From an uncultured Cytophagales bacterium (GTDB taxonomy: Bacteria > Bacteroidota > Bacteroidia > Cytophagales > Thermonemataceae), in the NCBI GenBank assembly GCA_937911505.1, contig CALEMF010000047.1:1-64000 (forward strand): a DNA stretch of 64,000 nucleotides, written 5' to 3'. A model generated the notes under the pieces. The model was not told the DNA's origin and did not search any database. It saw only the letters and a program-made list of their open reading frames with translations. Numbering within the stretch: the stretch's first letter is position 1; each line of letters begins with the position of its first letter. Both the position numbers and the translations under genes were made by a program. Positions 26,242-33,845 of this stretch are shown piece after piece.

Positions 26242-26819
26242 TGAAAATCTGTTTTGCCACTAATAATACGTACAAAATCAAAGAGATACAAAGCTTACTA
26301 GGTGATAGCTTTGAGATTAGGAGCCTAGCCGAGATCGGTTGTGAAGAGACACTGCCAGAGACACAACCCACAATCGGGGGAAACTCCTTACAAAAAGCAC
26401 AGTACGTATGGGAGCACTACCAGGTAGATTGCTTTGCTGATGATACAGGGTTAGAAGTAGAAGCCCTTAACCAAGCACCAGGTGTCTATTCTGGACGCTA
26501 CGCGGGTGAGCCACGTAGTGATGAGCGAAACCTTCAGCTACTTTTGAAAAACCTCTCTACTGCTACGCATCGAAAAGCAAGATTTATCACTTGGATTACA
26601 CTCATAATAGCAGGGCAGGTACACCAATTTGAAGGGGTTGTAAATGGTGAAATTACTCAATCCCCTAAGGGAGAAGAGGGCTTTGGGTATGATCCTGTTT
26701 TTCAACCTTTAGGTTTCGATAAGACCTTCGGAGAAATGACCCTACAGGAAAAGAACAAGGTAAGTCATCGTGCCCGCGCTTTTCAAAAACTGATCGAATT
26801 TCTGCGTAAATCAATGTAA
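26241..26819 (+). CDS. rdgB: Non-canonical purine NTP pyrophosphatase, RdgB/HAM1 family
   Basis: A 192-residue house-cleaning enzyme that hydrolyses ITP, dITP and XTP to monophosphates, keeping deaminated purines out of DNA and RNA. Family motifs: C-F-A-T-N-N-T-Y-K-I-K-E-I (substrate and phosphate binding, residues 3-15), G-N-S-L-Q-K-A, the metal site A-D-D-T-G-L-E-V-E-A-L near 67-77, G-V-Y-S-G-R-Y-A-G, G-F-G-Y-D-P-V-F-Q-P and the end S-H-R-A-R-A-F. Length is normal. Its ATG overlaps the stop of the preceding FKBP gene (TGATG), indicating translational coupling inside the nrnA operon. Confidence 0.96.
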   Translation: MKICFATNNTYKIKEIQSLLGDSFEIRSLAEIGCEETLPETQPTIGGNSLQKAQYVWEHYQVDCFADDTGLEVEALNQAPGVYSGRYAGEPRSDERNLQLLLKNLSTATHRKARFITWITLIIAGQVHQFEGVVNGEITQSPKGEEGFGYDPVFQPLGFDKTFGEMTLQEKNKVSHRARAFQKLIEFLRKSM

Positions 26820-26841
26820 AATCCCTATTTTTGGTTCCGTG

Positions 26842-27471
26842 ATGGATAAGCCTTACATCGTTGGTATTACAGGAGGAAGTGCCTCTGGGAAGACTTCTTT
26901 TCTAAAAAAGCTTCTTGCCTCCTTCCAAGAAAGTGAAGTGTGTTTGGTATCGCAAGACAATTACTATAAGCCTCGTCATCAACAGCCCATCGATGAGAAT
27001 GGTATAGAAAATTTTGATACCCCTGCTTCCATCGACTTTCAAAAGTACGCTACTGACCTCAATAGACTTAAGCAAGGTGAAACCATCCTCCTACCAGAGT
27101 ATACTTATAATAATCCACAGGCCGTCGCCAAGACACTGGCCTTTAAGCCAGCTCCTATTATTGTAGTAGAAGGTATCTTTGTATTCTATTATACAGAAAT
27201 TGCGCAGCAGCTTGATCTCAAAATCTTTATCGATGCCAAAGAGCATATCAAATTAAAACGAAGGATCATTAGAGACAAAGAGGAGCGAGGGTATGATTTA
27301 GAAGATGTACTGTACCGTTATGAGCGCCACGTAGCTCCTACTTACGAAAAATACATTGAACCCTTTAAGCACAATGCTGACTTAATTGTACCCAATAACG
27401 TAGGCTTTGAAAAATCATTAGACATAATAGTACACTATCTACGTAATAAAATTCTTTCTCCAAATCGGTAA
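26842..27471 (+). CDS. udk: Uridine kinase
   Basis: A 209-residue P-loop kinase that phosphorylates uridine and cytidine in pyrimidine salvage. Walker A G-G-S-A-S-G-K-T is at residues 11-18, followed by S-Q-D-N-Y-Y-K (uridine-binding), N-F-D-T-P-A-S-I-D, Y-T-Y-N-N-P, V-V-E-G-I-F-V-F and a lid R-R-I-I-R-D-K-E-E-R-G. A GTG lies one codon upstream of the chosen ATG (26842). It lies 22 bases after rdgB and 3 bases before the KtrA-like gene, in the same operon. No missing residues. Confidence 0.95.
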   Translation: MDKPYIVGITGGSASGKTSFLKKLLASFQESEVCLVSQDNYYKPRHQQPIDENGIENFDTPASIDFQKYATDLNRLKQGETILLPEYTYNNPQAVAKTLAFKPAPIIVVEGIFVFYYTEIAQQLDLKIFIDAKEHIKLKRRIIRDKEERGYDLEDVLYRYERHVAPTYEKYIEPFKHNADLIVPNNVGFEKSLDIIVHYLRNKILSPNR

Positions 27472-27474
27472 TAT

Positions 27475-28167
27475 ATGATTAGTAAATTTGCAGTAATTGG
27501 CCTAGGGCAATTTGGTACTTCTATTGCGCGCACGCTCGCCAAGAGAGGAGCAGAGGTGTTAGCCATCGACAATCATCCAGAAAATGTAGAGAATATAAAG
27601 GATGAGGTGGCTTTTGCGGTAACCCTGGATGCCACCGATGCCAAAGCCCTAAAAGCACAAAATATAGAAGACATGGACGCTGTCGTAGTAGCCATTGGAG
27701 AGGACTTCGAAGCGTTGCTCCTTAGCACGGTAATGCTCCTAGAGCTACGTGTAAAGCGTATTATTGCGCGAGCAGCCAATACCCAACAGCGCAAAATTTT
27801 AGAAAAAGTAGGCGTAGAAGAGATTCTATCACCCGAAGATGAAGTAGCCAAAACGGTGGCAGAGACGCTGCTCAATCCTAACGTACATTCTTACTTACCC
27901 TTACCAGACAATTACGAGATTGTAGAAGTATACACACCTCGTAAGGTAGCTAACCGCACCATTGGCGAGATTCAGCTTCGTGAAAAATACAATCTTAATC
28001 TTATTACTGTCAAGAGAGAATACGAGGAAGAGATCAACGGTGAAGTAAAGAAAGTGGAGCATATTGTAGGCGTGCCCCGTCCTGATACGATCCTATACGA
28101 AAATGATGTAGTCATTTTAATGGGTAAGGTACAAGATGTAGAGAAGTTTATACAAATCAATAACTAA
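27475..28167 (+). CDS. ktrA: TrkA/KtrA-type potassium uptake regulatory subunit
   Basis: A 230-residue cytoplasmic gating protein. The RCK_N domain (1-135) has the nucleotide motif V-I-G-L-G-Q-F-G-T-S-I-A (residues 8-19), Asp in A-I-D-N-H-P-E and V-A-I-G-E-D-F-E-A. The RCK_C domain (about 140-225) contains Y-E-I-V-E-V-Y-T-P, G-E-I-Q-L-R-E-K-Y-N-L-N and D-V-V-I-L-M-G-K-V-Q-D-V-E-K-F. Single RCK_N plus RCK_C length fits KtrA rather than the double-length TrkA. Such rings bind ATP/ADP or c-di-AMP and gate a KtrB/TrkH channel; no channel gene is adjacent, so the partner must be elsewhere. The NrnA phosphatase in the same operon belongs to a family linked to nucleotide second messengers, which may or may not be meaningful. 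Confidence 0.93.
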   Translation: MISKFAVIGLGQFGTSIARTLAKRGAEVLAIDNHPENVENIKDEVAFAVTLDATDAKALKAQNIEDMDAVVVAIGEDFEALLLSTVMLLELRVKRIIARAANTQQRKILEKVGVEEILSPEDEVAKTVAETLLNPNVHSYLPLPDNYEIVEVYTPRKVANRTIGEIQLREKYNLNLITVKREYEEEINGEVKKVEHIVGVPRPDTILYENDVVILMGKVQDVEKFIQINN

Positions 28168-28179
28168 AGGATTTCTACA

Positions 28180-28212
28180 AGATAAAACTTGATATTCAAT
28201 AGGGTTTTATCT
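28180..28212 (+). terminator. Hairpin after the ktrA-like gene, overlapping the next promoter
   Basis: AGATAAAAC (28180-28188) pairs with GTTTTATCT (28204-28212), a perfect 9-bp stem with a 15-base loop, 13 bases after the stop codon and followed by AATTTT. The same bases carry the -33 and the start of the -7 element of the following gene. Confidence 0.5.
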
Positions 28213-28219
28213 AATTTTG
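28189..28219 (+). promoter_or_regulatory. Promoter of the small gene at 28245
   Basis: TTG at 28189-28191, exactly 20 bases, then TAATTTTG at 28212-28219: a full match to the Bacteroidota promoter. Transcription should begin near 28226, 19 bases before the GTG start. It may also serve secDF. Confidence 0.65.
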
Positions 28220-28244
28220 CCCTCCTGAATCAATACACATAAAC

Positions 28245-28616
28245 GTGTCAAAGAAAGCTGTATATCATTCTTTACTCCTTACCCTCCTATCATTGTTCTG
28301 TTTGGCCAATGTGGGGAGTCCTTATTGGCGTAAAGCAACAGCTACAGAGGAAAAGTCTACACAGCAAACGACTGGAAAAGAAAAAAAAGACACACAAAAA
28401 AAAGAAAAACAACCTCAAGAAACTACCTTAGAACCCTTGAGTTTTCAGGCAGTTATTCCTGTCATAGATGATGCTGCCTTTGAAAATACGTATGGTATCT
28501 TTGAAGTAGATTTACCTCTTTTGACCACCTTGCTAGCGAGGAACTATCACTTCATTCCTCCCTGTATTTATCAGCAGGTACATCTAGCCCACTGTATTGT
28601 TATTAATGCGCCCTGA
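28245..28616 (+). CDS. Small exported protein of unknown function
   Basis: A 123-residue protein starting at GTG (28245), placed right behind a well-formed promoter. An N-terminal hydrophobic segment (LLLTLLSLFCLANVG, about 9-24) is followed by a Lys/Gln/Glu/Thr-rich linker of about 35 residues (K-E-K-K-D-T-Q-K-K-E-K) and a short globular end with I-P-V-I-D-D-A-A-F-E, V-D-L-P-L-L-T-T-L-L-A-R and two Cys (C-I-Y-Q, H-C-I-V). It may be a periplasmic protein tethered to the inner membrane. The neighbour downstream is secDF, 103 bases away, but no functional link can be shown. Not recognised as any named family. Confidence 0.6.
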   Translation: MSKKAVYHSLLLTLLSLFCLANVGSPYWRKATATEEKSTQQTTGKEKKDTQKKEKQPQETTLEPLSFQAVIPVIDDAAFENTYGIFEVDLPLLTTLLARNYHFIPPCIYQQVHLAHCIVINAP

Positions 28617-28719
28617 CCGTAGCCAATACAATCGCTAACCTGTGCCTACTTTCAGGTACACCTTATCTAATTTATATTCATTACACAAAAGTTATTTAGT
28701 CAATAAAACCCATATTCTC

Positions 28720-31700
28720 ATGAAAGGAAAAAGTGGTATCATTACACTCACCGCCATTATCTCGGTGTTATGTCTATACTATTTGTCCTTTACCTTTGTG
28801 GCAAGAAATGTACAAAGTGAAGCGGCTACCTTTGCTACCGATAGCAAGGGCAATGTAGACTTTGCCAAGAAGCAAAAATACTTAGATTCTATGTGGACAG
28901 AGCCAGTGTATAACCTAGGCTTTGCTACTTATACCTACGAAGACGTAAAAAAGAATGAACTTGCCCTTGGGCTAGACCTTCAAGGTGGTATGCACGTTGT
29001 GTTGGAAGTTTCTCCAGGAGAAATTGTCAAAGCGATGGCAGGTAGTAAGTCCAAAAATCCACAGTTTCAAAAAGCCGTAGAGCTAGCCAAAGAAAAACAA
29101 AAAAATAGCCAAGCTTCTTTTGCTGAGCTGTTTGCGGAAGCTTTTGAAGAGCTTAACCCACAAGTAAAACTGGCGCAATTCTTTGCTAATATTAATTACA
29201 AAGAACTGAATAGTAACTCTTCTAACGACGAGGTAGTAGCCACCATAGAACAAGAGATGGCAGGCGCAGTAGATCGGTCTTTCCAAGTATTAAGAGCAAG
29301 GATTGATAAGTTCGGAGTAGCCAATCCTAATATTCAAAAGCTCCCTACTTCTGGACGTATTCAAGTAGAGCTTCCCGGTGTAGACAATCCTGAACGTGCT
29401 AGAAAACTCCTTTCTGGTGCAGCTAAGTTGGAGTTTTTCCAAGTGTACGAGCTAGATGAGCTTACCAATAGTCTAATCCAGTTGAAAACCTTCGTAGATA
29501 GTACAGAAGCCAAGGCAAGTACCAAAAAGGAAAACACGGACCTCTTTAAGCAAAACGATGGAGTAAAAGATACAGAGGAAGCACAACCCTTCCAAACGGA
29601 GGATGATACTGCTCAATCAGAAGAAGCGCAGCCCTTCCAAACGGAGAATGATACCGCTCAGCCAGAAGAGGCGCAACCTTTCCAAACAGAAACGGATACC
29701 ACGCCAGAAGTAACACAGCCTTTCCAAAATACAGATACTACACAAGCCAATACAACAGATTCAGCAACAACTTTGAACCAAGATACTGCTGAAAAAGCGA
29801 CCATTCCAGTAGACTCTGTCCAAAGTGATAGCGCCAATAACTTGTTACAAGGCTCGGCTTTTCAAGAAATATTTTTAGTAGCAGGAAGAAGTTTCAATAT
29901 CCGTATAAAGGATACTGCACGCGTCAATCGTATTTTAGCTAAAGAAGAAGTACAGGCAATGTTTCCACAAAATGTAGCCATTATGTGGGCAGTGAAGCCT
30001 TTTCAAGATAAAAAATCTGAGACTAATCCGCTTAACGGTACGTTAGAGCTGTATTTTATTAAAAAATCTGGGAGAGAAGGTAAGCCTTTACTCGAAGGAA
30101 GTGTAATTAGCAGTGCACGGGCGAGCCGTGACGAGAAGGGGCAGCCTGCCGTATCGATGACGATGAACATTGCAGGAGCTAAAAAGTGGGCGAAGATTAC
30201 AGAAGAAAACAAAGATAAGCGTATTGCGATTGTGCTTGACGATGTAGTATACTCAGCGCCTAACGTAATGGGTAAGATATCAGGAGGACAATCAAGCATC
30301 ACAGGAGACTTCACAGTGGAAGAATCTCAGGATTTAGCCAATATCTTAAAATCAGGAAAACTTCCTGCACCGCTTAGAATTGTAGAAGAAGCCATTGTAG
30401 GACCCTCTCTGGGTGAAGAGTCTATTTCACAAGGGCTTTGGTCAATTGTGGTGGGTATTGGTTTAGTGATCGTCTTTATGGGCTTCTACTATAGCTCCAG
30501 TGGATTGGTAGCTAACCTAGCACTTATACTCAATGTATTCTTTATTTTTGGGGTGCTTGTGCCGCTCGGAGCCGTGTTGACTTTACCCGGTATTGCGGGG
30601 ATCGTACTGACCATTGGTATGGCTGTAGATGCCAACGTACTTATTTTTGAACGAATACGGGAAGAGCTCCGCAATGGTTTGCAACTCAAACAGGCCATTA
30701 GCTTGGGGTATGGGAAAGCGCTCAGTTCTATTATAGATGCCAACGTAACCACCTTCTTAACCGGTTTGATTCTCTTCGTCTTTGGTTCTGGTGCTGTAAA
30801 AGGCTTTGCTACCGTATTGATGGTAGGGATTGCCTGCTCCCTTTTCTCCGCGGTGGTTAACTCGCGTATCGTTGTTGAAACGCTGGCCAAAGATGTGAAC
30901 AAGCCTAAAGTAAGTTTTAAGTCTGCTTTAACAAAAGCAGTGAGAGGCTTCTTTGAAGAAAATAACTTCCAGTTTATCAAGCATAGAAAGAAAGCCTATG
31001 TTTTCTCTGCCTTGATGATTGCCTTAGGTATTACCAGTATCGTTTTGCAAGGTGGAATGAACTTGGGAGTAGACTTTAGTGGTGGACGTTCCTACGTAGT
31101 GGAATTCAATAGTCCTATGGCAGCCAATGAGGTGAGAAATACCCTAGAAAGCAGCTTTGAGAACAAGGGGACAGAAGTAAAAACCTTTGGCGCTAACAAC
31201 AAGCTGAAAATCACAACGAGTTATTTGATCAACGAGGAATCACAAGAAGCTGATGAGCAAGTGAGAAAAGCACTTTCAACTGGGTTGGAAAAATACAGTA
31301 AAGAAGAACCTGAGGTCTTAAGTTCTACGAAAGTAGGGGCTACCGTAGCTGACGACATCCGTAACTCTTCCTTATTAGCGGGTATCTTCTCTGTGATTGT
31401 GATTTTCATTTATATTCTAGTGAGGTTTAGACAGTGGCAATATGGCTTGGGTGCGATTGCCGCTTTGGTACACGACATACTAATGGTGCTTTCGCTCTAT
31501 TCTATTGCTAACTTACTGGGTCTCTCCTTAGAAGTAGACCAAGTATTTGTAGCAGCCGTGCTTACCATTATTGGTTACTCTATCAACGATACAGTGGTAG
31601 TTTTTGACCGTATTCGGGAGTTTTCAGGGCGCTTTTCTAAGCAAGACTTAAGTATTACACTCAACAACGCCTTGAACCAAACCTTGAGTAGAACCATCAT

Positions 31701-31935
31701 CACTGCCGTGACAACCTTCATTGTAGTAGTCGTATTACTACTCGCGGGTGGAGAGGTATTGAGAGGCTTCTCGTTTGCCTTGTTCATTGGGGTGATCTTT
31801 GGTACTTACTCTTCCCTCTTTGTCGCTTCTCCTATTGTATTAGATTTAGCTAAAAAGCAATTAGAGAAAGCACAAAAAGGTGCGGCACAAAAAGCGAAAG
31901 CTTCTGAGAAGAAGATAGAATTAGAAAAGTCATAG
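28720..31935 (+). CDS. secDF: SecDF fused protein translocase subunit
   Basis: A 1071-residue fusion of SecD and SecF, the proton-driven accessory of the SecYEG export channel. The frame opens at 28642, but ATG 28720 (M-K-G-K-S-G-I-I-T-L) gives the normal cytoplasmic start before the first membrane helix. SecD half: L-G-L-D-L-Q-G-G-M-H near 88, the periplasmic P1 head, P-A-V-S-M-T-M, and A-N-V-L-I-F-E-R-I-R in the five-helix bundle. SecF half: M-N-L-G-V-D-F-S-G-G-R, then T-I-I-G-Y-S-I-N-D-T-V-V-V-F-D-R-I-R. Residues 286-345 are a low-complexity insert made of 15-residue repeats (unit E-E-A-Q-P-F-Q-T-E) in P1. Fusion of SecD and SecF is common in Bacteroidota; the repeat insert is not. Confidence 0.97.
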   Translation: MKGKSGIITLTAIISVLCLYYLSFTFVARNVQSEAATFATDSKGNVDFAKKQKYLDSMWTEPVYNLGFATYTYEDVKKNELALGLDLQGGMHVVLEVSPGEIVKAMAGSKSKNPQFQKAVELAKEKQKNSQASFAELFAEAFEELNPQVKLAQFFANINYKELNSNSSNDEVVATIEQEMAGAVDRSFQVLRARIDKFGVANPNIQKLPTSGRIQVELPGVDNPERARKLLSGAAKLEFFQVYELDELTNSLIQLKTFVDSTEAKASTKKENTDLFKQNDGVKDTEEAQPFQTEDDTAQSEEAQPFQTENDTAQPEEAQPFQTETDTTPEVTQPFQNTDTTQANTTDSATTLNQDTAEKATIPVDSVQSDSANNLLQGSAFQEIFLVAGRSFNIRIKDTARVNRILAKEEVQAMFPQNVAIMWAVKPFQDKKSETNPLNGTLELYFIKKSGREGKPLLEGSVISSARASRDEKGQPAVSMTMNIAGAKKWAKITEENKDKRIAIVLDDVVYSAPNVMGKISGGQSSITGDFTVEESQDLANILKSGKLPAPLRIVEEAIVGPSLGEESISQGLWSIVVGIGLVIVFMGFYYSSSGLVANLALILNVFFIFGVLVPLGAVLTLPGIAGIVLTIGMAVDANVLIFERIREELRNGLQLKQAISLGYGKALSSIIDANVTTFLTGLILFVFGSGAVKGFATVLMVGIACSLFSAVVNSRIVVETLAKDVNKPKVSFKSALTKAVRGFFEENNFQFIKHRKKAYVFSALMIALGITSIVLQGGMNLGVDFSGGRSYVVEFNSPMAANEVRNTLESSFENKGTEVKTFGANNKLKITTSYLINEESQEADEQVRKALSTGLEKYSKEEPEVLSSTKVGATVADDIRNSSLLAGIFSVIVIFIYILVRFRQWQYGLGAIAALVHDILMVLSLYSIANLLGLSLEVDQVFVAAVLTIIGYSINDTVVVFDRIREFSGRFSKQDLSITLNNALNQTLSRTIITAVTTFIVVVVLLLAGGEVLRGFSFALFIGVIFGTYSSLFVASPIVLDLAKKQLEKAQKGAAQKAKASEKKIELEKS
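29575..29745 (+). repeat. 45-bp tandem repeat inside secDF
   Basis: Three adjacent 45-bp units (29575-29619, 29620-29664, 29665-29709) and a degenerate fourth (29710-29745) encode acidic 15-residue repeats with the core QPFQTE. They lie in the part of SecD that forms the periplasmic P1 domain. Confidence 0.85.
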
Positions 31936-31960
31936 AGAAGTTGTAAGACTTTCAGCTATT

Positions 31961-31996
31961 TAAAAGCCCTGTTGGTAGCTACCAACAGGGCTTTTA
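31961..31996. terminator. 36-base perfect palindrome between secDF and aceB
   Basis: An 18-bp inverted repeat with no intervening bases (arm: TAAAAGCCCTGTTGGTAG), flanked by A and T runs. It lies between two convergent genes and can terminate transcription from both sides. Confidence 0.88.
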
Positions 31997-32028
31997 TTAG
32001 ATAAATCTACAGTGAAAATACAAAAAGA

Positions 32029-33624
32029 TTACGAAAGGTGCTCGTAAGCAGGAAGCGTAAGGAACTCCTCAAAGGCTTCATCGTTGACCAATTGATTGAA
32101 AAGCTGAGCAGCTTTTTCCAAGTTACCCGTCTGTACACGTTCTGTACCTAGTAGCGCCCTGATTTTTGCGAGTTCTTCTTCAAGAAGTTGGTTGTACAAG
32201 GTAGCGTCTAAAGTGCGACCATCTGCCAAGGTTACCCCTTTTTTGAGCCACTGCCATACTTGTGCGCGAGAAATTTCTGCGGTAGCGGCATCCTCCATCA
32301 AATTGTACAGCGCAGCAGCACCCACTCCGTGTAGCCAAGATTCGATGTACAAAATACCTACGTTAATATTCATCCTTACACCCGCTTCCGTGATTTCCCC
32401 GCCTTCTATTTGGAAGTTACGAAGGTCTTCAGCCGTTACGGTAAGGTCTTCACGCATCACTTCTTTCTGATGTACTTTCCCTTGTAGTACGTCATTGAAA
32501 GCTTCCATCGCCACAGGAACCAAATCGGGATGGGCTACCCAAGTACCATCGTAGCCTGTACGTGCTTCCAGCTCTTTATCAGCTTTTACTTTGGCAAAAG
32601 CATTTTTATTTACTTCTTCATCCTTTCTACTTGGAATGAAAGCAGACATACCGCCAATGGCGTGTGCACCTCTTCTGTGGCAAACCTTTACCAGCATTTG
32701 CGCATAAGCACGCATAAAAGGAACGGTCATCGTTACTTGTCCTCGGTCAGGAAATACCACTTCGTGGTTTCTAAACTTCTTAATAGCGCTGAAAATATAA
32801 TCCCATCTACCTGCATTGAGGCCAGCGAGGTGTTCTTTAAGCTCATAAATGATCTCTTCCATCTCATAAGCCCCTAAGATCGTTTCTATCAAGACCGTTA
32901 CTTTGATAGTACCCACAGGTATGCCTAGCTTTTGCTGAGCCTCTTTAAAAACATCGTTCCAGAGGCGTGCTTCCTGATGGCTTTCTAGTTTAGGAAGGTA
33001 AAAATAAGGGCCAGAACCTTTTTCTATTAAGGTCTTGGCGTTGTGAAAAAAGTAGAGCCCAAAGTCGAAGAGGGAAGCAGAGATAGGAGCACCATCTACC
33101 AGCATATGTTTTTCTACCAAGTGCCAACCACGAGGGCGTACTTTTAGGACAGCCGTTTGTGCTTTGAGGGCATATTGCTTCCCATTATCAGCGGTAAAGT
33201 CAACTTGTCGGCGTATGGCATCTCTTAGATTGATCTGCCCTTCTACGCAGTTTTCCCAAGTAGGCGCGTTCGCATCTTCAAAGTCGGCCATAAATACTTT
33301 TGCGCCAGAGTTAAGGGCATTGATCACCATTTTTCGGTCTACAGGCCCTGTAATTTCCGCGCGACGGTCTTGTAAATCTTCAGGGATAGGATTTACTTGC
33401 CAATCGCCTTCTCTTACAGAGGCCATTTCGGGTAGGAAAGTAGGCATCTCTCCTTGATTAATACGTTGGAAACGTGCTGTTCTTTCTTCTAATAGCGAGA
33501 GACGTGTAGGATTAAATTTCCTGTGTAGGTCAGCGACAAACTGTAGCGCCTCAGGGGTGAGAATTTCTTCGTAAGCAGGTGTAAGCGTACCCTTTATATT
33601 GATACCGTTGGTTATAGAACTCAT
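32029..33624 (-). CDS. aceB: Malate synthase A
   Basis: A 531-residue enzyme condensing glyoxylate with acetyl-CoA to malate, the second step of the glyoxylate shunt used for growth on acetate and fatty acids. Family blocks: [12 protein letters not shown] near residue 36, [13 protein letters not shown] (metal/glyoxylate region, about 112-124), [62 protein letters not shown] and E-S-W-L-H-G-V-G. Length and motifs fit isoform A. The partner isocitrate lyase is not next to it. Its promoter overlaps a 14-bp palindrome shared with the divergent ScfR-type regulator. Confidence 0.97.
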   Translation of the reverse strand: MSSITNGINIKGTLTPAYEEILTPEALQFVADLHRKFNPTRLSLLEERTARFQRINQGEMPTFLPEMASVREGDWQVNPIPEDLQDRRAEITGPVDRKMVINALNSGAKVFMADFEDANAPTWENCVEGQINLRDAIRRQVDFTADNGKQYALKAQTAVLKVRPRGWHLVEKHMLVDGAPISASLFDFGLYFFHNAKTLIEKGSGPYFYLPKLESHQEARLWNDVFKEAQQKLGIPVGTIKVTVLIETILGAYEMEEIIYELKEHLAGLNAGRWDYIFSAIKKFRNHEVVFPDRGQVTMTVPFMRAYAQMLVKVCHRRGAHAIGGMSAFIPSRKDEEVNKNAFAKVKADKELEARTGYDGTWVAHPDLVPVAMEAFNDVLQGKVHQKEVMREDLTVTAEDLRNFQIEGGEITEAGVRMNINVGILYIESWLHGVGAAALYNLMEDAATAEISRAQVWQWLKKGVTLADGRTLDATLYNQLLEEELAKIRALLGTERVQTGNLEKAAQLFNQLVNDEAFEEFLTLPAYEHLS

Positions 33625-33715
33625 GAAGGTTTAATTTTGAAAGTTTATGAATGATTGAATCGTCAATAAATTGATAATAGCGTTAATGGCCACAGGGTTT
33701 TGTTTTCTGTATAAT

Positions 33716-33746
33716 CAAATTTATTGTGGCGAAAAGGATATATCAA
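33716..33746 (-). promoter_or_regulatory. Promoter of aceB
   Basis: On the minus strand: TTG at 33746-33744, a 20-base spacer, TAAATTTG at 33723-33716. This is a full match to the Bacteroidota consensus and lies 92 bases before the aceB ATG. The -33 TTG overlaps the first bases of the palindrome at 33746-33759. Confidence 0.65.
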
Positions 33747-33759
33747 GCGAAATTTCGCT
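33746..33759. promoter_or_regulatory. 14-bp palindromic operator candidate between aceB and its regulator
   Basis: AGCGAAATTTCGCT is a perfect palindrome touching the -33 of aceB on one strand and the first base of a -7-like TAAATTTG (33759-33766) of the regulator gene on the other. Its half-site resembles the A-rich/TTTGC sites bound by RamB-type regulators of acetate metabolism. A repressor bound here could control both genes. Confidence 0.55.
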
Positions 33760-33845
33760 AAATTTGTATTTGGGGGTAAAAATCTTAGCTAAGTACAAGG
33801 AAAAGATTGTAATATCCAACTTACTCATTTTTTAATTGCTCATGG

